Below are positions 50,798-60,977 of a DNA stretch of 64,000 bases, piece by piece. The stretch lies in NCBI GenBank assembly GCA_002816585.1, contig MUCT01000005.1, positions 1 to 64,000 of the forward strand. The letters run 5' to 3'. The position numbers and the translations under genes are program-made. Below the pieces are notes generated by a model. It was given only the letters and a program-made list of their open reading frames with translations, made no database searches and had not been told where the DNA came from. Every line of letters starts with the position of its first letter. Position 1 is the stretch's first letter. The DNA is from SAR202 cluster bacterium Io17-Chloro-G6 (lineage in GTDB: Bacteria; Chloroflexota; Dehalococcoidia; UBA3495).

Positions 50798-51160
50798 CTA
50801 TTGCTCGGGATAAGTCAGCCTTAGCAGGGTATGCCGCCGATTGGTGGTATGGGGCCGGACCTGCTCCGGCCAGCGGCCGAGTTCCACAGCCTCCCCCCAT
50901 TCTGGAGATCTAAGTATCTCTGGGCTCTCGATCTCATACATGGCGTGGAAACGGGGCTGGCCCTCCGTCGAGATATTCTGGGTCTGCCCTCCGATGAGGA
51001 CCTGAAAGGCCTGGGCCTCGAACCGGGTGATGGCGCCGACACCAGCGATCTTGCCCAACTCCGGGCAGTGCTCGGTGTTGTAGACCTCGTGGAACAGATC
51101 CTCCTTGGCTGGATCAACGTCCATACTCGCGATGAACAGGTACTTCGATTTTGGGGCCAT
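50798..51160 (-). CDS. Dimeric alpha-beta-barrel (DUF4286-like) protein
   Basis: A 120-residue protein starting at ATG 51160, with AGGAGG six bases upstream. KYLFIASMDVDPAKEDLFHEVYNTEHCPELGKIAGV is the typical first strand and helix of ferredoxin-like dimeric barrel proteins, followed by RFHAMYEIESPEIL and a short tail. Such proteins occur in degradative clusters as small cofactor-free enzymes or stabilisers. It lies between the TPP enzyme and the CoA-transferase pair on the same strand. Specific function unknown. Confidence 0.7.
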   Translation of the reverse strand: MAPKSKYLFIASMDVDPAKEDLFHEVYNTEHCPELGKIAGVGAITRFEAQAFQVLIGGQTQNISTEGQPRFHAMYEIESPEILRSPEWGEAVELGRWPEQVRPHTTNRRHTLLRLTYPEQ

Positions 51161-51227
51161 GGCCAGCCTCCTTGGTTCCTGCATCAGATTTCGTGCCAAG
51201 CACAGTCAATTTGGCTTCTGCGTAACG

Positions 51228-51302
51228 CCCCCATCTTAACCTTCCCCCTTTCAGGGAAAGGAATTCTCTCCCCCAGGCGTGGGGGAGAGTTAGAGAGGGG
51301 GC
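51228..51302. repeat. Intergenic repeat with G/C hairpin
   Basis: CCCCATCTTAACCTTCCCCC (same word as at 26759), then a hairpin CTCTCCCCC (51266-51274) with GGGGGAGAG (51281-51289) and a trailing TTAGAGAGGGGGCGG. It resembles the dispersed 'CTCTCCC...GGGAGAG' intergenic repeats of many bacteria. Confidence 0.6.
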
Positions 51303-51349
51303 GGTTAGCGTCAGCTAGTAATTGTTAGAAGTAGCATTTCCTCATGAGA

Positions 51350-52996
51350 CTAGAAAGCCCGGCGGTGAGAAACCTCGGTCTCTTCGCTGGTGATGAACTC
51401 CAGCAAGACAGCTTTGCCCTCTTCTTCGGTGACCTTTCGGGCCCTGGTGAAGGCAGCGCTGATCTGGTTGGGGTCCTCGATGCGCTCGGCGTACCCCCCC
51501 ATGGCTTTGCCCAAGTCGGCATAGTTGCCGCCGAGATCCCTGGTGCCGTAGAGCTGGTGGGAGGACGCCATCTGTCTCGTCTCAACGGCCATGGAGGAGT
51601 TGTTCAAGACCACGGTTATGATTGGGATGTTGCTGCGGACGGCAGTCTCAAAGTCCAGCCCGACCATGCCGAACGCGGCATCGCCCATGAAGTTGACGCA
51701 GACCTTCTCGGGAGCGGCCAGCTTGGCGCCGATGGTCAGGCCCAGGCCCGTGCCCAGCCCGTGGGACTTTCCCCAACCGAGGTAGGAACGGGGACCGTTG
51801 GACCGGTAGAAGGGGGTTATCTGGTCCCGGGGACTGCCCGAGTCGTGGGTCACTATGGCGTCTTCCGGGGGAACGGTGTGCATGAAGTCCCAGATCACCC
51901 GGTAGGGGGTTATTGGGGTCGAGTTGTCGGACAGCTTGGCCCGCCATTGGGCCAGCCAGCCTTCCCGCTCGGACTGGACCTCTTTGGCGGTGGACTGGTC
52001 GTTCTTCCTGCTGTCGCCGACGATCCTGCGGCAGGCTTCGATCATCTGGCGCAGGACCAGTTTGGCATCGCCGACGATGGGGAAATCGATGTTGTAGTCT
52101 TTGTTGACGTCGGATGCGTCATTTGTCGCATGAATCATGGTCTTGCCTGGAGGTATGTTCATGCACATGCCGTGCTTGGTAAAACTGGTTCCTACGCCGA
52201 ACATCAGGTCGGCCCGGCGAATGAAGTGATAGGCGTGGCCCGACATGGTGGGGCCGGTGCTGCCCAAGGCCAGGGGATGGACCTCTGGAAAGGCGCTCTT
52301 GCCCAACAGGGTGCTGCAAACCGGCACCTGGAGTAGCTCTGCAAGTTCCAGCAATTCCTCGGAGGCCTTGCCGTACAACAGGCCCTGACCAGCCATAATC
52401 ACCGGGTAATGGGAGGCGCACAGGGCCTTGGCGGCGGCCTCGATATCGCTCGGGTTGCCCTGGCTGGCGACCGGGCGGCTGGGAACGTAATAAAACGACT
52501 CTTCGTTAACTTCTTCCAAAGCGATGTCGGCGGGAATCTCGATCGCCATGGGACCACCCCGGCCTTGGCGCAGTCCAGCAAAGGCGCGGCGCATGATCTC
52601 GGAAGTCCGGTCGGGTGTGTTTACCTGCTCGATGGCCTTGGTGATATCGTCGTAACCCTTGAGGGAATTGTAATGGGGAGCGATGCCGGCCCGTTCCCTT
52701 GGATGGCCCAAGGGTAAAAGCAACAGCGGCACTGAGTCGGAAAATGCGGTGGCGATTCCGGCGTAGGCGTTCTCGGCCCCAGGGCCGTACTGCATGGCGA
52801 ACACGCCCATCTGGTCGCCGTTGGAAACACGGCTGATTCCATCGGCGATACCCACGCCGACCCGCTCTTGGCGGCAGATGATGGGCCGAATTCCTCCCTC
52901 AGCGGCCGCCTCGATCACCGGGGTGGTGGGAAAACATGGAAGGTACTGGACACCCTCCCGCTTGAGAATCTCGGTTATGGCTTCAATCGTTTTCAA
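51350..52996 (-). CDS. Thiamine-pyrophosphate enzyme, acetolactate synthase / oxalyl-CoA decarboxylase superfamily
   Basis: A 548-residue three-domain TPP enzyme. TTG 52996 is chosen: AGGAGG lies about ten bases upstream and the product starts at KTIEAITEILKREGV, the usual N-terminus; the upstream 54 codons are not conserved-looking. Catalytic Glu44 is in CRQERVGVGIADG; the TPP/Mg motif GDAAFGMVGLDFETAVRSN is followed by VVLNN in the C-terminal domain. Related enzymes are acetolactate synthase, glyoxylate carboligase and oxalyl-CoA decarboxylase; specificity is not decidable here. Neighbouring CoA-transferases and an OFA-type carrier make a decarboxylase acting on an acyl-CoA or 2-oxoacid plausible. 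Confidence 0.85.
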   Translation of the reverse strand: MKTIEAITEILKREGVQYLPCFPTTPVIEAAAEGGIRPIICRQERVGVGIADGISRVSNGDQMGVFAMQYGPGAENAYAGIATAFSDSVPLLLLPLGHPRERAGIAPHYNSLKGYDDITKAIEQVNTPDRTSEIMRRAFAGLRQGRGGPMAIEIPADIALEEVNEESFYYVPSRPVASQGNPSDIEAAAKALCASHYPVIMAGQGLLYGKASEELLELAELLQVPVCSTLLGKSAFPEVHPLALGSTGPTMSGHAYHFIRRADLMFGVGTSFTKHGMCMNIPPGKTMIHATNDASDVNKDYNIDFPIVGDAKLVLRQMIEACRRIVGDSRKNDQSTAKEVQSEREGWLAQWRAKLSDNSTPITPYRVIWDFMHTVPPEDAIVTHDSGSPRDQITPFYRSNGPRSYLGWGKSHGLGTGLGLTIGAKLAAPEKVCVNFMGDAAFGMVGLDFETAVRSNIPIITVVLNNSSMAVETRQMASSHQLYGTRDLGGNYADLGKAMGGYAERIEDPNQISAAFTRARKVTEEEGKAVLLEFITSEETEVSHRRAF

Positions 52997-53189
52997 TCGG
53001 GGCAGCCTCCTGAGTTGTGTTTCTGATGGGAGATCTGGACCAATAGGAACCTGGTCAAGGCCGGCTGTCGTGAACTGGCACGGCGTCCGGAAAAAAAGGG
53101 CGTCACCGGCCCGGTTTTCAGCCACGGGGAGTATACCACCGCCCAGGAACAAGGGCATTAGCCTGCTGGCGACTCTTCCAGAGACGCTG

Positions 53190-54125
53190 TTAGGCGGCGG
53201 CGTGCAGAGCTTCGATGCGTATAGCGAGGGGTTTTAATATCGCGTAGAGAAAATCGTTGGCCGGAGTGGGTACTTCCAACTCACGGCCCATGCGGACCAC
53301 CGTGCCGGTAAGTCCTTCCAGTTCCACGGGACGCTGGTCGGTGAAGTCCTTGGCCAAGGACGCCCGCCCTTGCCCGGGGAAGCGGTCAAGGGAATCCATC
53401 GCCCAGGACAGGGAATCTGGCATGATCGGCGCGCCTTTGGCCCGGCCCACGGCTAGCGTCTCTTCGACGGCCTGTTGGATCAGGGCTCTGGTTTCCGGCT
53501 TGGTGCGCATCTCTTCGTAGACACAGTTAGCGGCAGCGCACACGGCGGCGGAACCGGCGATGTAGGCGAATTTTTTCCAGAGCATGCCGGGCATGTTTTC
53601 GTGGAGGTTCACACGCCAGCCGGATTCCTGGAACCTCTGGAGCAGGTTCTCGCCCCGGCGGCTGATGCCAACCTTCATCTCACCAATCGCCGCAATGCCA
53701 GGCCCGAGCTGGGTGACGACTCCCGGCTCGGAGATGCGGCCTTCCATGTAGGCCGAGCCAATCATCACATGGTCCCCGCCCACGGCTTCGGACAGTATCT
53801 CGCCGTTGTCGATTCCGTTCTGCAGGGTCAATACCACAGTCTCCGGTCCCATCATGGGCGCCAGCGACGCCGCGGCTTCCTCGTTGTGGTACATCTTGAC
53901 CGTGAAAAGCACCAGGTCTTGAACGTCGACTTCGGCTGTGTCGTTGGTGGCGTTGCCTGGTGCTATGAAGGTCCCGTCCAGATGGCTCTCAACTCTGAGG
54001 CCGTTCTTTTTGATGGCCTCCAGATGAGGCCCCCTTGCTATGAAGGTGACCTCTTGTCCGGCACGGGCCAACAGGCCGCCGAAGTAACCACCCACTCCCC
54101 CGGTACCCATAACCGCTGCTTTCAT
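53190..54125 (-). CDS. Ketopantoate reductase-like dehydrogenase (PanE/ApbA family)
   Basis: A 311-residue NADP-dependent reductase. It has the Rossmann start AAVMGTGGVGGYFGGLLARAGQEVTFIARG, LTLQNGIDNGEIL, and the helical C-terminal domain with KFAYIAGSAAVCAAANC and the catalytic-type Lys in MLWKKFAYI. The family makes pantoate for CoA synthesis, but many copies in catabolic clusters reduce other 2-oxoacids. Here it lies within an acyl-CoA gene run and not with panB/panC, so I prefer 'ketopantoate reductase-like'. It follows the acyl-CoA ligase gene by about 40 bp. Confidence 0.85.
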   Translation of the reverse strand: MKAAVMGTGGVGGYFGGLLARAGQEVTFIARGPHLEAIKKNGLRVESHLDGTFIAPGNATNDTAEVDVQDLVLFTVKMYHNEEAAASLAPMMGPETVVLTLQNGIDNGEILSEAVGGDHVMIGSAYMEGRISEPGVVTQLGPGIAAIGEMKVGISRRGENLLQRFQESGWRVNLHENMPGMLWKKFAYIAGSAAVCAAANCVYEEMRTKPETRALIQQAVEETLAVGRAKGAPIMPDSLSWAMDSLDRFPGQGRASLAKDFTDQRPVELEGLTGTVVRMGRELEVPTPANDFLYAILKPLAIRIEALHAAA

Positions 54126-54166
54126 GTGCTCACTGGCTCCAATTTCCCTGGTCTATCTGGCCGGAA

Positions 54167-55729
54167 TCAATTCCGGTTCTCCACCGGGTAGCCAAACTCT
54201 TCCCGCAGGTCTCGCTTCAATACTTTGCCCATTACGTTTCGAGGCAATTCCCCAACGAAAACAACCGAACGGGGGCGTTTAAACCCGGCGAGCCGCTCCC
54301 GGCAGAATTCGATGATCTGCTCCTCAGTGACCCGGCCGGCGCGGCCCACCACAACTGCCCGCACCTCTTCCCCCCATTCCACATCAGGAACGCCGATCAC
54401 CGCCGCGTCTTCCAACTCAGGGTGGGAACGGAGCACCTGCTCTACCTCTTCAGGCGAGATCATCTCACCGCCCCGCTTGATAAAGTCCTTGGCGCGGCCC
54501 GACAGATAGATGTAACCGTCCTGGTCCTGGTAGCCAAGGTCGCCGGTGTAGATCCACCCGCCCCTCAGGGTTTCTCGGGTGGCTAATTCCTGCTGCCAGT
54601 AGCCGGCCATCATGCGGGAGCCGCGGGCCACTATCTCGCCAGTCTCACCCAGGGAGACGGGCTCTCCGGCTTCGTCGACAATATCCACTTCAACATCATC
54701 CAACGGTTTTCCGATCGATGTCAGCCTCTTGAGTTTGGTCTCGATCTCCTCCGGACTGCCTTCCAGCACGTGGTCATCCGGGGGCAACATGGTGATCGTT
54801 GATGCAGTCTCGGTCTGGCCAAAGGCATTGATGAACCGGGCGCCGGGGAATTTGGCGATGGCATCCCGGATCACCGTCAAGGGCATGGGCGCAGCGCCAT
54901 AGGTGATTACGTCCAGCGACGAAAGGTCGTAATCGGGGAAGTTGGGGTGCTCCATCAGGTGCTTCAACATGGTCGGCACCAGCATGGCCCGGTTGGCGCG
55001 GTACTCTTGGACCAATTGCATCCACTCCACCGGGTCGAACTGACGCAACACCACCAGAGTGCGCCCCCCGTAGACCGCGGCCAAGGCGGCTTGGAGTCCG
55101 GCGATGTGATAGAAGGGCACGGTAATCAGATTGCTCTCTTCGATGTCGGGGTCGGCGGGCTCGACGGTGGCCAGCAGAAGGGAGGTAAAGCTGTCGTGGG
55201 TCAGCATCACGCCCTTGGGGGTCCCAGTGGTGCCAGCGGTGAACATGATTACCGTGGTTTCTTCGTCACCCGCCTCCGGGAAGTGCATCTGGTCCGGAGA
55301 CGCTCCCGATAAAATGGCATCATAACTAGAAGCGCCGCCGGCGGCCTCCCCGTCCAGCACGATGACCCTTTCGGGCGGGACGCCGCAGTCGGCGGCCAAC
55401 GGGAGATACCGCTCACCGATGAGGAGACAAGAGGGCTTAGCGATGTCCAGCATCTGCGCCAGTTCGTTGGTCTTGGCCCGGAAGTTGATCGGCACGTAGA
55501 TAGTATCCAGCTGTGCCGCAGCGAAATAGGCCTCGATGCAATGGTTGGTGTTGACCTGCATGATGGCCACCCGGTCGCCAGGCCGGACTCCCATCTCGGA
55601 GAGGCCGTTGGCCAGCCGGTTGACCCGCTCCGCCATGCCTTCAAAGGTGATTGTGCGGCCGTCGAATATCACAGCCGAGCGGTCGGGAACGATGGCACCG
55701 GCGATGGTTAATAATTCAGATGTGTTCAT
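54167..55729 (-). CDS. AMP-forming acyl-CoA ligase
   Basis: A 520-residue adenylate-forming enzyme. IMFTAGTTGTPKGVML (P-loop), FGQTETASTITML, GWIYTGDLGYQDQDGYIYLSGRAKDFIKRGGEMI and the lid motif LPRNVMGKVLKRDLR with its catalytic Lys are all intact, in contrast to the ligase at 9401 where that Lys is replaced. Its ATG at 55729 overlaps the TGA of the upstream crotonase (TGATG), so the two are translationally coupled. Probably activates the acid that the crotonase then processes. TTG at 55732 is an alternative start. Confidence 0.9.
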   Translation of the reverse strand: MNTSELLTIAGAIVPDRSAVIFDGRTITFEGMAERVNRLANGLSEMGVRPGDRVAIMQVNTNHCIEAYFAAAQLDTIYVPINFRAKTNELAQMLDIAKPSCLLIGERYLPLAADCGVPPERVIVLDGEAAGGASSYDAILSGASPDQMHFPEAGDEETTVIMFTAGTTGTPKGVMLTHDSFTSLLLATVEPADPDIEESNLITVPFYHIAGLQAALAAVYGGRTLVVLRQFDPVEWMQLVQEYRANRAMLVPTMLKHLMEHPNFPDYDLSSLDVITYGAAPMPLTVIRDAIAKFPGARFINAFGQTETASTITMLPPDDHVLEGSPEEIETKLKRLTSIGKPLDDVEVDIVDEAGEPVSLGETGEIVARGSRMMAGYWQQELATRETLRGGWIYTGDLGYQDQDGYIYLSGRAKDFIKRGGEMISPEEVEQVLRSHPELEDAAVIGVPDVEWGEEVRAVVVGRAGRVTEEQIIEFCRERLAGFKRPRSVVFVGELPRNVMGKVLKRDLREEFGYPVENRN

Positions 55730-56481
55730 CAATGCGCTCTCGTATATCCGGCCAATCTAGCCGCTAACCGGCCTTCCAGGTCCAAAGCCTCCGGCAGGCC
55801 CAGGTCCATCCCCTGAAGAAGGATCTGCTTCATTGCGGCCACTGGCGAGGCAGGCATTTCCGCGAGACCATCTGCCAGCCGCCAGGCCTCTTCCCGCAGT
55901 GAATCCGGGGCCGTCAGCCGGGTCAGCAGACCCATGGCAAGGGCCTCTTCTGCCTGGAACCGCCGTCCCGTTAGGAGCAGGTCCATGGCCTTGGAAGTGC
56001 CGACCGCCCTGGGCAAGGTCTGGGTGCCGCCGGCCGCCGGAATCATACCCAATTGGACTTCAGGCAAGGCGAACACGGTGCCGGTGGCGGCGATCCTCAC
56101 ATCGCACAGCAAGGCAATCTCCAGGCCGGAGCCGATACAGAATCCGTGCACGGCGGCCACAACAGGTTTATCCAAGTGTAACAGTTGCCCCCAAACGTCC
56201 CGGTCCCAGCGCACCTGCCGGGCGATGACCTGGGACGGCGCTGTGCCGAATTCGGTCAGGTCAGCGCCGGCGCAGAACCCACGGCCCTCGCCGGTTATTA
56301 ACAGCGATCGGATCTCCGAATCCTCTTGGGTAGCCGCCAAAGCCTGGGAGAAATCGTCCCTCATTTGCACGTTGTAGGCGTTAACGACCTGAGGCCGGTT
56401 CAGAGAGATATGGGCCACCGCGCCGCGTTTCGCAAACTGCAAGGTGTTAAAGGGGGACTGTGGTCCGGAAGACGGCGGCAT
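55729..56481 (-). CDS. Enoyl-CoA hydratase family protein
   Basis: A 250-residue crotonase with both catalytic regions well preserved: TGEGRGFCAGADLTEFG, HGFCIGSGLEIALLCDVRIAA (first Glu) and ALPEVQLGMIPAAGGTQTLPRAVG (second active-site loop). It is the best candidate in the window for a true enoyl-CoA hydratase. The stop overlaps the start of the acyl-CoA ligase gene, and the PHP gene ends only 9 bp upstream, so it belongs to the same operon. Confidence 0.9.
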   Translation of the reverse strand: MPPSSGPQSPFNTLQFAKRGAVAHISLNRPQVVNAYNVQMRDDFSQALAATQEDSEIRSLLITGEGRGFCAGADLTEFGTAPSQVIARQVRWDRDVWGQLLHLDKPVVAAVHGFCIGSGLEIALLCDVRIAATGTVFALPEVQLGMIPAAGGTQTLPRAVGTSKAMDLLLTGRRFQAEEALAMGLLTRLTAPDSLREEAWRLADGLAEMPASPVAAMKQILLQGMDLGLPEALDLEGRLAARLAGYTRAH

Positions 56482-56490
56482 TGGGAGCAG

Positions 56491-57036
56491 TTAACCTTGG
56501 GGAACGGCCCGGGCGTATAAGTCATCTAGTTCCACTTCTGTATAACGCAGGCCAATGTTCTCCAGGTTGTGGGCGTCGCTAACTTCCATGAGTATCAGGT
56601 CATAGGTCTGGGCAACCTCCGCCACCTGTTCTTTCCGGATGTGCCAGTTGTGGATGTAGTTGTCTATCTCGATGGCGTGAATATCCGGCTCGATCAAAAT
56701 CTCGGGAGAGTAGTAGCCGGGATGGCAATAGGTGCGGAATACTCCACCGCCGTTGGGCAGAAATAGCTCGGCCACCTGGTACTCGGCGAAGGGATTCGCC
56801 TCGGGCCGGATCTCAATCTCCCAGCCGGGTAAGATGTGCACCTGGCCGGGAAAGTGTTTCTCCACCAGTTCGCAGAACTCAAAGGCCCATTCCTTGTTGT
56901 GGTGGTCGGTAATCCCGATGCCATCGATTCCCCTGGACTTGATCTGCGTCACCACCTTTTCCGCGATCTCCACGGTCGGTGGCGCGAAATTGAAGGCCTC
57001 CCACACATGGGTGTGGAGGTCTAGCTTCAGCTTCAC
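56491..57036 (-). CDS. PHP-domain phosphoesterase-like protein
   Basis: A 181-residue metal-dependent phosphoesterase fold. LDLHTHVWEAFNF holds the first HxH, GIGITDHHNKEWAF the D-H-H ligands, IHILPGWEIE the Glu ligand, TYCHPGYYS another His and MEVSDAHN the Asp-x-His near the C-terminus. Length is short for the family (often 230-280), but all ligand motifs are there. Related proteins hydrolyse histidinol phosphate, nucleotides or 3',5'-nucleoside bisphosphates. It sits between two crotonase genes and is probably co-transcribed with them. Confidence 0.83.
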   Translation of the reverse strand: MKLKLDLHTHVWEAFNFAPPTVEIAEKVVTQIKSRGIDGIGITDHHNKEWAFEFCELVEKHFPGQVHILPGWEIEIRPEANPFAEYQVAELFLPNGGGVFRTYCHPGYYSPEILIEPDIHAIEIDNYIHNWHIRKEQVAEVAQTYDLILMEVSDAHNLENIGLRYTEVELDDLYARAVPQG

Positions 57037-57072
57037 AGGTTCTCCATTCCTATAAAGATAATCGTCCCCCCT

Positions 57073-57852
57073 TTAAGACCCCTTAAACTCAGGGTCTCGT
57101 TTTTCGATGAATGACTTGATGCCCTCAGCCCTATCTGAAGTGCTTTGCAGTATAACGTTCAGATCGGCCTCTAGTCTGAGGCCCTGGTCCAAGGACAAGT
57201 CCATCCCCTTGCCCACCGCCTCTTTGGCGTAACGCGCACCCACCGGACTTCCCCCAGTGATCCGTGCCGCCAGCTCATCGGCCGCCGCCATTAGCCCACC
57301 GGGTTCTGTCACCCGGTTCACCAATCCAATGGCCAGGGCCTCTTTGGCATCCACCATGCGGCCCGTGAGGAGCATGTCCCGGGCCCAGGCCAGCCCCACC
57401 AACCGGGGCAGCCGTTGAGTGCCGCCATCTTGCGGCAGAACGCCCCGTGCCATTCCGGTGAAACCGAACCGTGCGGATGGGACGCAGATTCGCAGGTCTC
57501 CGGCCAGCGCCAGCTCCAAGCCGGGCCCGGTGGCGTCGCCGTTCAGGGCCACCAATACTGGAATCCCCAAACTAGCCACCGCCGGCGCGCCAGGTTTTCT
57601 GGGGGAATCACTCCCGGCAATTGGTCTTCCGGCGGTTTCGGTCACTTCATCCGTTGAGAAGACGTCCCCCGCGGCGGTGAGGACTACCAAGCGTAACCGG
57701 TCATCTTCGGCGATCAGCCGGCAGACTTCTTGAATCCCGGTGGCCATCTCAGCGTCGATCCGGTTGCCGTTGTGGGGCCGATTGAGGGTGACCGTGGCCA
57801 CCGTCGTGGTCCGTTCCAGGGATACAGGCGAAGTTTCAAGTTTGGTGGCGAT
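57073..57852 (-). CDS. Enoyl-CoA hydratase/isomerase family protein, unusual start
   Basis: A crotonase of 259 residues if it begins at the ATC codon at 57852. Before it AAGGAG lies at ideal spacing, and the residues after it (ATKLETSPVSLERTTTVATVTLN) make a complete family N-terminus. The first standard start in frame, GTG 57801, has no ribosome site and removes the first strand. Motifs: LTAAGDVFSTDEVTE, NGDATGPGLELALAGDLRI, and ARGVLPQDGGTQRLPRLVG (second catalytic Glu absent). First gene of the long minus-strand run; divergent from groES, with the groESL promoter between. Confidence 0.82.
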   Translation of the reverse strand: MATKLETSPVSLERTTTVATVTLNRPHNGNRIDAEMATGIQEVCRLIAEDDRLRLVVLTAAGDVFSTDEVTETAGRPIAGSDSPRKPGAPAVASLGIPVLVALNGDATGPGLELALAGDLRICVPSARFGFTGMARGVLPQDGGTQRLPRLVGLAWARDMLLTGRMVDAKEALAIGLVNRVTEPGGLMAAADELAARITGGSPVGARYAKEAVGKGMDLSLDQGLRLEADLNVILQSTSDRAEGIKSFIEKRDPEFKGS

Positions 57853-57964
57853 ACAGGCTCCTTCAGCGACGGGCCGAGGCCGAAGCCGGACTTACGCAGA
57901 TAAAGTAAGATGGCCCACGGCCTTCCGGAAATGCCCCTTAAATACTAGGCCGGACAAGTCAATC

Positions 57965-57993
57965 TTGACAAGGTCTAACGCTCGATTTAACAT
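57965..57993 (+). promoter_or_regulatory. Sigma-70-type promoter of groESL
   Basis: TTGACA (57965-57970), a 17-bp spacer, and TAACAT (57988-57993): a perfect -35 and near-consensus -10. Transcription would begin about 58000, inside the CIRCE operator. Confidence 0.88.
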
Positions 57994-57996
57994 AGC

Positions 57997-58023
57997 TTGG
58001 CACTCCCGCGTTGTGAGTGCTAA
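57997..58023. promoter_or_regulatory. CIRCE operator (HrcA binding site)
   Basis: TTGGCACTC-N9-GAGTGCTAA, one mismatch from the consensus TTAGCACTC-N9-GAGTGCTAA. It overlaps the expected start of transcription, so HrcA repressor would block groESL until heat or other protein stress. No hrcA gene in this window. Confidence 0.93.
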
Positions 58024-58080
58024 CCCCATGTGAGCTTAATGCCGGGCAGCAATATTCCCGGCGAATAAAAGGAGGCCGCG

Positions 58081-58371
58081 GTGGCAAACTTTACGCCATT
58101 GGGCGAACGTGTGGTGGTGAAACCCAGCGAGGGTGAGCAGACCACCAAGGGCGGCATATACCTGCCCGATACCGCCAAGGAAAAGCCCCAGGAGGGCGAG
58201 GTCGTCGCAGTTGGACCCGGAAGGGTCGCTGAAGACGGTAGCCGGATTCCCATGGAATTGACCAAGGGAGACCGTGTGATCTACTCCAAGTTTGCCGGCA
58301 CCGAATACAAAGACGGCGACGACGAGCTATTGATTCTTCGGGAAAGCGATATTCTCGCGAAGATCAGCTAA
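58081..58371 (+). CDS. groES: Co-chaperonin GroES
   Basis: A 96-residue co-chaperonin starting at GTG 58081 with AAGGAGG upstream. It has [33 protein letters not shown] including the mobile loop, and the roof and C-terminal strand [16 protein letters not shown]. It forms the heptameric lid of the GroEL cage. First gene of the groESL operon, under a TTGACA promoter and CIRCE operator. Confidence 0.97.
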   Translation: MANFTPLGERVVVKPSEGEQTTKGGIYLPDTAKEKPQEGEVVAVGPGRVAEDGSRIPMELTKGDRVIYSKFAGTEYKDGDDELLILRESDILAKIS

Positions 58372-58441
58372 CGGAGATATCGAAACCCGTATTTCCCAAA
58401 TCCGGAACCACAAAACCGGGCGGGCAACAGCCCAGCCTTGA

Positions 58442-60088
<1,647 letters not shown>

Positions 60089-60116
60089 GTCCTTCCGAAT
60101 CTCATCGCAATCTAAA

Positions 60117-60156
60117 GTGACCCCGTCCATCCTCGGAAGGACGGGGTCACTTTTTT
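60117..60156 (+). terminator. Intrinsic terminator of groESL
   Basis: GTGACCCCGTCC (60117-60128) pairs with GGACGGGGTCAC (60139-60150), 10-nt loop, followed by TTTTTT (60151-60156). Located 28 bp after the groEL stop. Confidence 0.95.
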
Positions 60157-60255
60157 GTCCCGCAGTAAAAACGTACCTCGTGGTGTATCCGGCCCGGCGC
60201 CGTTATAATGCTTTGCTGCTGAAAACGTCCAGACCAACCGCGTAGGCAGTTTCCC

Positions 60256-60957
60256 ATGACCAGCATCCCCCAAAATACATCCAGAAAGGGCAAGGTCTTC
60301 CCCTTGGCCAAAGCGGCCCTGGAAGACATTACCGGTGGCGCATGCGTGCTGGCTGCCGGATTCGCTGGATGCGGAACACCGGAGCAACTGCTGCGTGGGC
60401 TGGCTGAGACCGGGGTCGGAAATCTGACTCTAATCTGCCAGGGGGCTTGGCTCCAGGGAGCAGGAAGGTTCGGAATCGCGGACCTGGTTGCCGCTGGACA
60501 GGTCAAGAAGATCATCTCCCCCCTACCCTTTCACCCAGAGAATGGCGGTCCCGTGAAGGACCTGTGGGAGGCAGGCAAACTGGACTTGGAGATCGTGCCC
60601 CAGGGAGTCTTGGCCGAGCGGCTGAGAGCCGGGGGCGCGGGCATCGGCGGCGTGTTCCTGCCAACCGGGCCTGGCACCAGGTTCGCAGAGGGCAAAGAGG
60701 TCCGCCAGTTCAATGGCAAAGACCACGTCCTGGAACTCGCACTTAAAGCCGATTTCGCCCTGCTCCGCGCTCAGGCCGCCGATACCTTGGGCAACTTGGT
60801 ATACCGGGGGACCGGCCGCAATTGGAATCCCACAATGGCCATGGCCGCCGGAGTCACGGTGGTTGAAGTTGACCAGGTGCACGAGCCGGGCGGGCTCGAC
60901 CCGGAGTTGGTCATCACCCAAGCCATCTTCATCGACCGCCTAGTCTTGGCAACCTGA
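60256..60957 (+). CDS. Family I CoA-transferase, A-type subunit
   Basis: A 233-residue alpha-type subunit of 3-oxoacid/acetate-type CoA-transferases. GFAGCGTPEQLLRGLAETG is the CoA-binding GxGxxG-like motif, LDLEIVPQGVLAERLRAGGAGIGGVFLPTGPGT and GKDHVLELALKADFALLRAQAADTLGNLVYRGTGRN are diagnostic. It lacks the B domain that carries the catalytic Glu. The following genes encode a B-A fusion and a separate B subunit, so it needs one of these as partner. The start at 60256 is 100 bp after the groESL terminator. Confidence 0.9.
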   Translation: MTSIPQNTSRKGKVFPLAKAALEDITGGACVLAAGFAGCGTPEQLLRGLAETGVGNLTLICQGAWLQGAGRFGIADLVAAGQVKKIISPLPFHPENGGPVKDLWEAGKLDLEIVPQGVLAERLRAGGAGIGGVFLPTGPGTRFAEGKEVRQFNGKDHVLELALKADFALLRAQAADTLGNLVYRGTGRNWNPTMAMAAGVTVVEVDQVHEPGGLDPELVITQAIFIDRLVLAT

Positions 60958-60977
60958 TTCGAGGAGAACATTTCCTG

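Noticed and set aside
53190..54125. Pantothenate biosynthesis gene panE
   Set aside because: Family membership is clear, but with no panB/panC nearby and a catabolic context the specific function is not supported, so no symbol was given.
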